Part shown: positions 1 through 6,017 of the stretch, one piece after another
How the letters are laid out: every line of letters starts with the position of its first letter
How positions within the stretch are numbered: the stretch's first letter is position 1
Assembly (NCBI GenBank): GCA_013373005.1
Contig: JABXIP010000146.1
Span: 1 to 11,380, forward strand
Source of the DNA: Cytophagia bacterium
GTDB taxonomy: Bacteria > Bacteroidota > Bacteroidia > Cytophagales > Cyclobacteriaceae
Direction: 5' to 3'
DNA length: 11,380 bases
Position numbers and translations under genes: made by a program
The notes under the pieces: generated by a model
Database searches by the model: none
Seen by the model: the letters and a program-made list of their open reading frames with translations, nothing else
Told to the model about the DNA's origin: nothing

Positions 1-264
1 AATTCTAGACCAATTGCTTTTAGGTTTCCTTTGGCTGAAGAACTGCATGAATTTCTCTTCATCAATGGGTCTTCTTGTACTGTCAATCCAGCCAAAACAA
101 AGTGCCTCGTCAACCGCATTGCTCCATGATAGGTTGAATTTGCTTGAATTGGTCTTATAAAGGATTAACCATAGGGATTGCTGTTCTTGATGATTCTGCT
201 CCAACCAATCTCTCCATTCTTGCTGATTAGACGGACAATACGATTCAATTTCTTCTGCGCTCAT
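1..264 (-). CDS. YdeI/OmpD-associated-like family protein, N-terminal 88 residues (cut by window edge)
   Basis: An open frame starts with ATG at 262-264 and runs leftward through 88 codons without a stop to base 1, so the C-terminal half is outside the window. The protein begins MSAEEIESYCPSNQQEWRDW. It carries the pattern typical of the YdeI/OmdA-like family: a W-x-x-W-L segment near residues 17-21, SLWLILYK at 30-37, an acidic 'A-V-D-E-A-L-C-F-G-W-I-D-S' block at 50-62 (the hallmark of the family), and a QRKPKSNWSRI block at 78-88. Family members are usually about 190 residues, so roughly half is seen. The E. coli relatives have been linked to OmpD-dependent export and bacteriocin protection, but the biochemical function is not established. 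No signal peptide is present, so it is probably cytoplasmic. It is separated from the next gene by 169 bp of palindrome-bearing spacer and is probably transcribed separately. Confidence 0.8.
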   Translation of the reverse strand, partial: MSAEEIESYCPSNQQEWRDWLEQNHQEQQSLWLILYKTNSSKFNLSWSNAVDEALCFGWIDSTRRPIDEEKFMQFFSQRKPKSNWSRI

Positions 265-353
265 ATATGGGGACTATTGTTCAGTGAATATAGAAGAGGC
301 TAGTGACAACCCTATGTCAGTGGGTGGTTGTGATTTTTAAAGATATCTCAATT

Positions 354-370
354 CTCCCCTTGAAGGGGAG
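354..370. repeat. Short perfect palindrome (8-bp arms, 1-nt centre)
   Basis: The sequence CTCCCCTTGAAGGGGAG reads as 8-bp arms around a single central G, so the RNA could fold on either strand with the innermost bases forming the loop. It lies in the spacer between the DUF4287 gene and the YdeI-like gene. No T-run follows on either strand, so it is not a classical terminator. G-rich and C-rich palindromes of this look are common between genes in Bacteroidota; calling it a dispersed repeat is from general familiarity and no second copy is in this window. Confidence 0.55.
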
Positions 371-402
371 ATATAGAGGGGTAGAGGGAGTAATATTAAT
401 GC

Positions 403-420
403 CCTCGTTACAAAAGAGGA
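403..420. repeat. Degenerate copy of the CCTCGTTACAAACGAGG palindrome
   Basis: CCTCGTTACAAAAGAGGA matches 17 of 18 bases of the perfect hairpin at 4034-4051; the single change (C to A) breaks one pair of the stem. It sits 13 bp downstream of the DUF4287 stop codon (minus strand). Unlike the other copy it has no T-run after it, so terminator activity is doubtful. The two copies show that this palindrome is a repeated unit rather than a one-off hairpin. Confidence 0.6.
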
Positions 421-433
421 GTAGGGAGTCGGC

Positions 434-652
434 TTATTGCTTCTTACCCTTCAATAGGGCATAAATAGCCATAGCGTGACCGTGGCCTAATTCAAACTCT
501 TGCTTGAGCCAGTCAGTAATTTGAGTGGCTTTTATATCGCTCTTGATCTTACTGTTTTCGGTAAACCCTTTGCTCTCGGCTAGTTCCTTAAAGTCAGAAG
601 GCGACTTTCCTGTTTTAGCCTGAATATTGTCCAAATATGCTTGAAATGACAT
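434..652 (-). CDS. DUF4287 domain protein (small, cytoplasmic)
   Basis: This is a 72-residue protein starting MSFQAYLDNIQAKTGKSPSD, with W49-L-K and the C-terminal block G-H-G-H-A-M-A-I-Y-A-L-L-K-G. These are the signature features of DUF4287, in which the family pattern is 'MSFQAYLDNIEAKTGKTP...WLK...LGRGHAMAI.ALLKG'. Some homologues carry a DUF5655 domain after DUF4287; here the protein is the stand-alone short form. There is no signal peptide, membrane segment or known catalytic motif. The function of the family is unknown. The gene lies downstream of, or independent from, the neighbouring genes: 120 bp of hairpin-rich spacer separate it from the BNR protein gene upstream, which most likely ends at the terminator at 699-731, so it probably has its own promoter. 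I could not identify that promoter. Confidence 0.85.
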   Translation of the reverse strand: MSFQAYLDNIQAKTGKSPSDFKELAESKGFTENSKIKSDIKATQITDWLKQEFELGHGHAMAIYALLKGKKQ

Positions 653-698
653 TGTAGTTCTGTTTATGTTGTCCTTTAGTGTGTGTTTATCTTTTAAA

Positions 699-731
699 AA
701 TCAAGGCCTGACTTGGAGTCAGACCTTGATT
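699..731 (-). terminator. Likely intrinsic terminator of the BNR protein gene
   Basis: Read on the minus strand, two 15-nt arms (AATCAAGGTCTGACT and AGTCAGGCCTTGATT) surround a CCA loop, and the second arm runs into a stretch of five T. On minus-strand RNA all 15 positions pair, one as a G-U wobble; on plus-strand RNA that same position would be a C-A mismatch. The asymmetry favours use by minus-strand transcripts, i.e. the long BNR gene whose stop codon is 42 bp upstream. Confidence 0.6.
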
Positions 732-738
732 AGTATTT

Positions 739-761
739 CCGTCAACTCCAAGGTCAGACGG
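739..761. repeat. Second short inverted repeat next to the BNR terminator
   Basis: CCGTC (739-743) and GACGG (757-761) enclose a 13-nt loop just after the BNR stop codon. Its loop contains ACTCCAAG (745-752), the exact reverse complement of CTTGGAGT at 712-719 at the tip of the neighbouring terminator hairpin, and GTCAGAC occurs as a direct repeat at 718-724 and 753-759. This suggests two related, diverged copies of one palindromic unit placed side by side. An RNA loop-loop contact is possible but speculative. Confidence 0.45.
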
Positions 762-772
762 TGAGGAACTTC

Positions 773-3700
773 TTAATTCCCTTTAATCTCAATATTTACC
801 TTTCCACCAAGCTCTTCGTTGACCGTAATGGTTTCTGAATTAAGAACCTGATCAAGTTTATCCAGGTGTACTTTCAATTCAGCTGAAAGCTCATCGAATA
901 CCACATAGGCGGCATCTGTGGGTCTGGCCTGACCACTTTCCACACTTCGTCTTAAAGAAGCCAGTCTGTTGTTCAGCTTAATAGGGAAGTTCAATGGATC
1001 TTGCCCACTTTGGTTTTTCACCTGATAAAGGTCTTCCTCAATTTCAGTGAGTTGAGACATGATATCAGCCAAATTAGCTTTCAGACCTTCATTGCCAGAG
1101 TTTTCATAGCGCTTAGCTTGCTCCCGGATTTTTCTAATAAGGATAACCGCCTCGTTGGCTGCACTCGTCTTATCTCTAATTTTCATGGCCAAATCGAATT
1201 GTTGCTGAATATCTTCCGCAGTAACATCTTCCAAGTTAGGGTCCATTTCTAGAGTAAAGTCTGTTGTTTGAACTACACCATCGGTGGTCATTCTCACCTT
1301 GTAATCACCAAGAGGAGCCATAGGACCGTTTTGTGGTCTTCCACTCCAGATGATCATGCCTTCAAATACAGTAGCTCCCGGATAACGCATATTCCAGGTA
1401 AAGGAATTGATTCCTTTGTCGATACCGGGATTTCTTCCTCTTAATCCTTTTTTACCAGTATAAGAATCAATCAGGTTGCCATCAGCATCCAGAATTTCAA
1501 TCATCACGCTATCAGCGGCTTTAGGTAGATAGTATTGAATATTAGCATTGTACACCCCACGAATCGGGTTAGCAGGTTTGAAGAGGGTTACTTTGTTATT
1601 TGCTTTGATATCCATAGCAGCTCGAAGAGGGCGGATATCATCCAAAATCCAAAATCCACGACCGTGAGTACCCAATACTACATCATCATTTTTCAAAACA
1701 AGGTCTCTCACTGGTGTGTCTGGCAAATTCAACTGCAAAGATTGCCAATTGGCTCCATCGTTAAAGGAGATGTATACTCCGTGTTCAGTAGCCAGATAGA
1801 GTAATCCGGGCTTTTCTAAATCCTCTCTAATGGCTCTTGCGAAGTGACCATCGGCAATACCATTGATAATTTTAGTCCAGGTTTTACCATAGTCAGATGT
1901 TTTGAAAACATAAGGTTGTCTATCATCTACCTGATAGCGATTGGCTGCCAGATACAGAGTACCAGGGTTGTGTAATGATTCATCTATAATGCTGATTCTT
2001 GAGAACTTAGGAAGATCAGGAGGCGTGATATCTGTCCACTTTTTGCCTCCATTTCGAGTAATATGTACTTTACCATCATCGGAGCCAGCCCAGATGGTAT
2101 TAACATCGTGATTAGAAGGTGCTAACGCGAACACGGTAGCATAAATCTCCGGCCCATTCATGTCATTAGTAATGATTCCACCGGTTTCACCTAAAGTTTC
2201 AGGGTCAGCATAGGTTAAATCCGGGCTAATTTTCTCCCAGGTTTGTCCATCATTCGTTGTTTTCCAAACGTGCTGAGAAGTGGTATACATGATATTCGGG
2301 TCGACTGGAGAGAACATGATAGGGAAGGTCCACTGCCATCTTTCAGGAAGGGCACTTGCGGGTTCACCAGAGAAGAATCTTGGGTATACCTGAATATCTC
2401 TATACTGACCTGTTCTTCGGTTGTATCGGGTAAGCAAAGCGCCTTGGCTACCAGCATAAAATACATCAGGGTCAGTTGGGCTTTGACTAATCCAGCCGCT
2501 TTCTCCACCACCCACTGAGTACTGATAACCATGGCCCGGACCACCACCGAGCATATGACGCCAGCCGTCACTCGGCATTGCAATGGTGCTGTTATCTTGC
2601 TGAGCACCAGCTACATGGTATGGTACATCGCTAGTAGTCATTACATGGTAAAGCTGAGTAGTTGTATAATCTTGCTCAGTCCAGCTTTGGCCTCCATTGA
2701 TGCTCACAGTTCCGCCACCATCGTTAGAACTTATCATGCGATTCGGGTCATTTGGGTCGATCCATAAATCGTGGTTATCACTGTGTGGAGGACGAATCTG
2801 TATGTCGAAAGTCTTACCCCCATCAGTCGATTTGTAGAAGCCTACATTGAGACAGTAAACGGTTTCTCTGTCCTGTGGATCTGCATAAATTCTTGAGTAG
2901 TAGAAAGCTCTTTGGCGAAGTTTTCGCTCATCGTTCACTCTTTCCCAGGTCCAGCCACCATCGTCTGAACGGAAAACACCACCCTCATTGGCTTCAACAA
3001 TGGCCCAAAGACGATTAGAATCTACAGGAGAGACGGTAATTCCGATTTTACCCAGCGGACCTTCCGGCATTCCCGGGTTTTTGCTGAGCTCAATCCAGGT
3101 GTCACCACCATCAAGCGATTTGAAAAGTTTACAATCAGGGCCACCGCCCCACATTTTCCATGCTTTTCTATAAACCTGCCATGTAGAAGCGTATAATACC
3201 TCAGGATTATTTCTATCGATAATCAGGTCGGCTGCTCCAGCCTTATCGCTCACATATAATACCTTTTCCCAAGTGTTTCCACCATCTTTTGAGCGGAATA
3301 CACCTCTCTCTTCATTTTCACCATATACGTGGCCGAGCGCAGCTACATAGACAATATTGGGATTGGTAGGATGAACCCGGATTCTAGAAATGGCTTGAGT
3401 TTCCTTCAGGCCCAGGTGTCTCCACGTTTTACCACCATCTGTCGTTTTATAAACACCGTCTCCTTGAGTGATGCTACCTCTTAGCTGAGTTTCACCACCA
3501 CCAATGTATACAATATCAGGGTTGGTTTCGGCAACGGCTACCGCACCAATACTGGAAGAGGTAATTTGGCCATCCGTTACAGGAAACCACTCGTTTCCTC
3601 CATCAACGGTTTTCCAAAGTCCACCACCAGTGGCGCCAAAATAATACTCATTAGGTCTTCCGGGACTACCGGAGCTACCCAGTGAGCGACCACCTCTTTC

Positions 3701-3847
3701 TGGTCCAATATTGCGCCATTCATAGCTTTTAAAGTAGGTTGGATCTATTGGTTGCTGCGACTTTTGTTGAGCCTGTATGGTTGAGAAACCAAATAATAGA
3801 GGCAGAACAAGCAATGCTAAAACCAATTTAGAACGATGATTTTTCAT
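773..3847 (-). CDS. Exported BNR/Asp-box beta-propeller protein (sortilin/VPS10-like, 'glycosyl hydrolase' type)
   Basis: This 1024-residue protein opens with a signal peptide (positive MKNHRSK, hydrophobic core to about residue 22, probable cleavage near IQA-QQ at 26-27). At least eleven Asp-box/BNR repeats of the S/T-x-D-G-G-x-T-W type follow, at about residues 80, 135, 186, 244, 294, 340, 382, 530, 597, 650 and 694. They predict one or two large beta-propellers over residues 40-740, as in sortilin/VPS10 and GH74-like folds. Residues about 780-865 look like an Ig-like/FlgD-type beta domain (ILDADGNLIDSYTG), and 870-1000 is helical and charged, possibly coiled coil. Database entries often call such proteins glycosyl hydrolases, but I see no confirmed catalytic acid pair, so binding or peptide/sugar processing are both open. 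No Por-type sorting tail is evident. It stands alone, with a terminator-like hairpin downstream. Confidence 0.88.
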   Translation of the reverse strand: MKNHRSKLVLALLVLPLLFGFSTIQAQQKSQQPIDPTYFKSYEWRNIGPERGGRSLGSSGSPGRPNEYYFGATGGGLWKTVDGGNEWFPVTDGQITSSSIGAVAVAETNPDIVYIGGGETQLRGSITQGDGVYKTTDGGKTWRHLGLKETQAISRIRVHPTNPNIVYVAALGHVYGENEERGVFRSKDGGNTWEKVLYVSDKAGAADLIIDRNNPEVLYASTWQVYRKAWKMWGGGPDCKLFKSLDGGDTWIELSKNPGMPEGPLGKIGITVSPVDSNRLWAIVEANEGGVFRSDDGGWTWERVNDERKLRQRAFYYSRIYADPQDRETVYCLNVGFYKSTDGGKTFDIQIRPPHSDNHDLWIDPNDPNRMISSNDGGGTVSINGGQSWTEQDYTTTQLYHVMTTSDVPYHVAGAQQDNSTIAMPSDGWRHMLGGGPGHGYQYSVGGGESGWISQSPTDPDVFYAGSQGALLTRYNRRTGQYRDIQVYPRFFSGEPASALPERWQWTFPIMFSPVDPNIMYTTSQHVWKTTNDGQTWEKISPDLTYADPETLGETGGIITNDMNGPEIYATVFALAPSNHDVNTIWAGSDDGKVHITRNGGKKWTDITPPDLPKFSRISIIDESLHNPGTLYLAANRYQVDDRQPYVFKTSDYGKTWTKIINGIADGHFARAIREDLEKPGLLYLATEHGVYISFNDGANWQSLQLNLPDTPVRDLVLKNDDVVLGTHGRGFWILDDIRPLRAAMDIKANNKVTLFKPANPIRGVYNANIQYYLPKAADSVMIEILDADGNLIDSYTGKKGLRGRNPGIDKGINSFTWNMRYPGATVFEGMIIWSGRPQNGPMAPLGDYKVRMTTDGVVQTTDFTLEMDPNLEDVTAEDIQQQFDLAMKIRDKTSAANEAVILIRKIREQAKRYENSGNEGLKANLADIMSQLTEIEEDLYQVKNQSGQDPLNFPIKLNNRLASLRRSVESGQARPTDAAYVVFDELSAELKVHLDKLDQVLNSETITVNEELGGKVNIEIKGN

Positions 3848-4007
3848 ATTGTTTTAGATCTAAGGTTGAAGTGGAAATTAAGAAATCTAGGGCATTAAGA
3901 TCTGAAAATGTTGTCAGCGGTATGAAGTTGTGAAGGGAAGTGGTCTTCTTTGATTTCGCTTCTACGAAGCTTGGCTTTCCAGTAAAATAGAGCTGCTATG
4001 TCATTAA

Positions 4008-4020
4008 ACCACAATGTGGT
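4008..4020. repeat. Small palindrome ACCACA-A-TGTGGT
   Basis: Six-base arms flank a single A in the spacer between the BNR gene and the MBL-fold gene, 10 bp from the larger hairpin at 4031-4053. Its AACCAC/GTGGTT core resembles the palindrome at 5814-5829 (AGTGGTT-TT-AACCACT). It may be a diverged REP-like unit or a protein-binding site for the BNR gene promoter region; neither can be proved from sequence alone. Confidence 0.35.
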
Positions 4021-4025
4021 GGAAA

Positions 4026-4053
4026 TAAAAAGTCCTCGTTACAAACGAGGACT
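4026..4053 (-). terminator. Perfect hairpin plus T-run: terminator of the nuclease-MBL unit
   Basis: On the minus strand AGTCCTCGTT, loop TGT and AACGAGGACT form a perfect 10-bp stem immediately followed by TTTTTA, 61 bp after the stop codon of the MBL-fold gene. This has the form of a Rho-independent terminator. The stem core is shared with the degenerate copy at 403-420 (17 of 18 bases), so the terminator appears to be made from a dispersed palindromic repeat. Confidence 0.65.
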
Positions 4054-4073
4054 AGTTTAATATATGCGATTTG

Positions 4074-4116
4074 AATATCTAAAATCTATTGTCTGCCATC
4101 TAACATCTGATATCTA
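4074..4116. repeat. Degenerate ATCTA/TAGAT short-period repeat overlapping the MBL stop codon
   Basis: On the minus strand the segment is a run of variants of TTAGAT and CAGAT spaced about 7 to 15 nt apart (TTAGATATCAGATG, TTAGATGGCAGACAA, TAGATTTTAGATATT). It begins at the stop codon of the MBL-fold gene and continues into the spacer. It looks like a degenerate simple-sequence tract rather than coding sequence. Function is unknown. Confidence 0.5.
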
Positions 4117-4872
4117 ATTACCCGGATACCAGTTCTTTAACCTCACTTCAATATTCGGATTCTCTTCATTCACGAGGTCTTTAAAACCGTCAACATCAGA
4201 TAGACCACCTGTTCCTCTGTAATGATAAGGATAGACTATGATCGGTTTGAATTCCAAAACAGCGCTTGCCGCCTGGTTAATGTCCATAGTATACGGCAGG
4301 TTCATGCATACGAAGGCAACGTCTATATTGTTAAGAGATCTCATTTCAGGAATGTCCGCAGTATCTCCCGAGAAATAAAGTCGTTTTCCACCCATAGTTA
4401 TGACATATCCATTTCCACGTCCTTTAGTATGCATAGCTTTTTCACTTTCAGGTAGGTTATACATTGGAATAGCAGCTATGTTGAACCCGGCTGCTCTCAT
4501 GTCACTGCCATTGCTTAAAACTTTGGCTTTAGCGGCCAGTTCATCAGGTAATTGATCTTTCACGGCTTGAGGAACCACTAATTGTGCTTTGGAAGTATTA
4601 ATGGCCTCCAATGTGCTCGGGTTCATATGGTCACCATGTATGTCGGTAATGAGGATATAGGTTGGAGCTTCAATCCCTTTGTAAAGATCTCCACCACCAT
4701 AAGGATCCACGTAAATGACCTGATCTTCCCACTTCAGTACTACTGAACCATGGGTTATGGGCTGAATGGTAATGTCTCCTTGGTAGGTTGAAATTTTATC
4801 TGGAGAGTCTATGCTTTGAGCACAGAGACTCAGGGAGAATACTAGTGCGGCTAGGGTTAATAGTTTTTTCAT
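4114..4872 (-). CDS. Exported metallo-beta-lactamase-fold hydrolase (UlaG/RomA-like)
   Basis: This 252-residue protein has a signal peptide (MKKLLTLAALVFSLSLCAQS, probable cleavage after about residue 18). The MBL-fold landmarks are in order: ITHGSVVLKW at 39-48 (conserved His41), D56 in IYVDPYGGG, metal motif T76-D-I-H-G-D-H82, a His ligand candidate at 148, F-S-G-D170-T, and H217 in YPYHYRG. The first His of the canonical H-x-H-x-D-H motif is Asp77, a variation familiar in UlaG/RomA-like lactonase and phosphodiesterase-type members, so activity is likely retained. Substrate cannot be read from sequence; lactones or phosphodiesters are plausible. The gene starts 43 bp after the S1/P1 nuclease gene on the same strand and is followed by a hairpin terminator at 4026-4053, which supports a two-gene unit of exported metal-dependent hydrolases. 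Confidence 0.85.
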   Translation of the reverse strand: MKKLLTLAALVFSLSLCAQSIDSPDKISTYQGDITIQPITHGSVVLKWEDQVIYVDPYGGGDLYKGIEAPTYILITDIHGDHMNPSTLEAINTSKAQLVVPQAVKDQLPDELAAKAKVLSNGSDMRAAGFNIAAIPMYNLPESEKAMHTKGRGNGYVITMGGKRLYFSGDTADIPEMRSLNNIDVAFVCMNLPYTMDINQAASAVLEFKPIIVYPYHYRGTGGLSDVDGFKDLVNEENPNIEVRLKNWYPGN

Positions 4873-4915
4873 GTTTGCAGTTTTGCTATCTCAACGATTA
4901 AGTAGGGGGCAATGT

Positions 4916-5692
4916 TTATCCGTAAATATCATTGATTACTCCGGCCAAACGAATTCCTGCCTGAAGTACTCTAAGTTTTATAATGTCGAAGTATTTGTAA
5001 CCATATTCATAGCTAATTCTTCCATCTTCTGGCACGTCATAGACTTCATCGCGGTAAGACATTGACTCATAAGCCCAATCTCTAACAGAGGCAGACTGCC
5101 ATTCCTGAACTTGGGCTTTAGTTGGATGGTTGATCCAGTGAGCAAATTCAGTAAAGCTCAATTGTTTACCATCAATAATACGGCTATCCCAAATGCTATG
5201 CAGGTTAGTGTTGCTACCGAAGTAATTCACTCTAACATCATTTCCTCCACGGTCTTTGCCATTGCCAACGTGTAGAGGCTGGTGAATATCACCAATCATG
5301 TGGACTAAGAATTTCAGTTTTGTAGCTTCATCTTCAGGTGAAAGTCCACCAGCTTTGAGTTCAGCAATGATTGTCTCAATGGCTTTGATTACATCGCCAC
5401 CTTCTTGTTCAGGGGCTTCTTCATAAGTCATACCATCTGGAATGGTACAGTAGTGCCATGTTTCGGCATAATCATATGCATCGTCAGATCTTACTTCATC
5501 CATCCAGGTACTTACCTCTGCCAGATTTTCGGTGCCTAAAATACGTTCAACCTGTTTTCTGGCTTTTTTGGAAATGATTTCATCGGCAATGTGGCCAATG
5601 GTTCTATGACCGATTTGTCCCCAAAAGAAACTGTCGGACGACATGGAGACAGATATAGTAACAAGTAAGGAAAGGATTAGAAATTTTCTCAT
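4916..5692 (-). CDS. Exported S1/P1-type zinc nuclease
   Basis: This 258-residue protein cleaves single-stranded nucleic acids and may also act as a 3'-nucleotidase, judged by the family. After a signal peptide (residues 1 to about 23) the mature protein should begin at Trp24. In P1 nuclease the mature N-terminal Trp itself binds zinc, and the rest of the tri-zinc site is also visible here with the family spacing: H29 (W+5), D65 in WMDEVR, H80 in TWHY, H131-x3-D135-x5-H141 in HMIGDIHQPLH, and H165-x3-D169 in LHSIWDS. All nine expected ligands are therefore present, and the length fits the family. The start is fixed by the need for Trp24 to follow the signal peptide. It is the first gene of a probable two-gene unit with the MBL-fold hydrolase. 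Its upstream region contains the palindrome cluster at 5760-5925. A role in nucleic-acid or phosphate scavenging is inferred. Confidence 0.93.
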   Translation of the reverse strand: MRKFLILSLLVTISVSMSSDSFFWGQIGHRTIGHIADEIISKKARKQVERILGTENLAEVSTWMDEVRSDDAYDYAETWHYCTIPDGMTYEEAPEQEGGDVIKAIETIIAELKAGGLSPEDEATKLKFLVHMIGDIHQPLHVGNGKDRGGNDVRVNYFGSNTNLHSIWDSRIIDGKQLSFTEFAHWINHPTKAQVQEWQSASVRDWAYESMSYRDEVYDVPEDGRISYEYGYKYFDIIKLRVLQAGIRLAGVINDIYG

Positions 5693-5759
5693 AATCTGAA
5701 TTTTGCCTAAAGATAGCGATGTATTGATTTTGAATACACTGTTTATGATTTAGGATTTT

Positions 5760-5793
5760 CATTTAGTCCACGGTTTAAACCGTGGACTAAATG
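5760..5793. repeat. Perfect 34-bp palindrome
   Basis: The 17-bp left half CATTTAGTCCACGGTTT is followed directly by its exact reverse complement, with no spacer, centred on TTTAAA. No T-run follows on either strand, and with no loop bases its inner pairs would have to open to form a hairpin. It resembles REP-like palindromes found between genes of Bacteroidota, or an operator for a dimeric regulator of the divergent genes. Confidence 0.75.
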
Positions 5794-5813
5794 GGTCACA
5801 ATGACTTGATGAT

Positions 5814-5829
5814 AGTGGTTTTAACCACT
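5814..5829. repeat. Short palindrome AGTGGTT-TT-AACCACT
   Basis: Seven-base arms surround TT, 20 bp to the right of the 34-bp palindrome. The GGTTTTAACC core echoes the GGTTTAAACC centre of that larger palindrome, so the two may belong to one family. Confidence 0.5.
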
Positions 5830-5841
5830 TATATCTCCATT

Positions 5842-5863
5842 AGAGTCCCTCGCAGGAGACTCT
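5842..5863. repeat. Imperfect palindrome with AGAGTC/GACTCT arms
   Basis: AGAGTC-CCT, loop CGC, AGG, a single bulged A at 5857, then GACTCT gives nine paired positions with one bulge. It sits between the short palindrome at 5814-5829 and the long inverted repeat at 5879-5925. No T-run follows. Confidence 0.5.
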
Positions 5864-5878
5864 GAGCATAAAGCGACT

Positions 5879-5925
5879 AAGGATGGCAGCCCTATCTCCA
5901 TTTTGCAGATAGGGCTGCCATCCTT
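5879..5925. repeat. Long inverted repeat, perfect 19-bp arms and 9-nt loop
   Basis: The left arm AAGGATGGCAGCCCTATCT (5879-5897) and its exact reverse complement (5907-5925) enclose CCATTTTGC. The stem would be very stable in RNA or single-stranded DNA. AGCG (5872-5875) and CGCT (5931-5934) could extend it beyond small internal loops. No T-run follows on either side, so it is not a standard intrinsic terminator, although it could still cause pausing. It may be a REP/MITE-like element; no transposase is in the window. Confidence 0.8.
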
Positions 5926-6017
5926 CTAACCGCTGAGCGTCTTACACAGAAACTTTTTTCTTCAGACTACCGCCTTCGAACTTTATTACTATTTTCATTG
6001 GTCTGAAACTCACTGAT

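Larger units (their letters stand above)
5693..6017. other. 325-bp divergent intergenic region loaded with palindromes, no gene seen
   Basis: This region separates the minus-strand nuclease gene from the plus-strand YCII gene, so it must carry promoters in both directions. I see no coding frame of note and no tRNA-like fold. The interval 5760-5925 holds four unrelated palindromes separated by 12 to 21 bp (listed individually). The 10-mer TATCTCCATT occurs at 5832-5841 and again at 5893-5902, and CTGAGC at 5862-5867 and 5933-5938 flanks the largest inverted repeat. The stretches 5693-5759 and 5940-6017 look like plain AT-rich promoter DNA. Confidence 0.6.

Noticed and set aside
2215..2607. A 130-codon open frame in another minus-strand frame inside the BNR gene, and several plus-strand frames opposite it
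   Set aside because: They lie wholly within a well-supported gene, have no recognisable domains, and are out-of-frame shadows.
3958..3970. GCTTC-TAC-GAAGC mini-hairpin in the spacer upstream of the BNR gene
   Set aside because: The stem is only 5 bp, has no T-run and no repeat partner in the window.
4114..4872. Possible lipobox at residues 14-17 (L-S-L-C) of the MBL-fold protein
   Set aside because: Position -1 is Leu instead of Gly, Ala or Ser, so ordinary signal peptidase cleavage near C-A-Q is more likely than lipidation.
4114..5692. Idea that the nuclease plus MBL-fold pair is an anti-phage defence module
   Set aside because: Both proteins have export signals and belong to common scavenging families; no sensor, toxin or modification partner is present.
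5708..5715. TATCTTTA on the minus strand upstream of the nuclease gene, similar to the Bacteroidota -7 element TAnnTTTG
   Set aside because: No convincing -33 TTG element lies at the right distance and the implied leader would be only about 9 nt, so I do not call a promoter.
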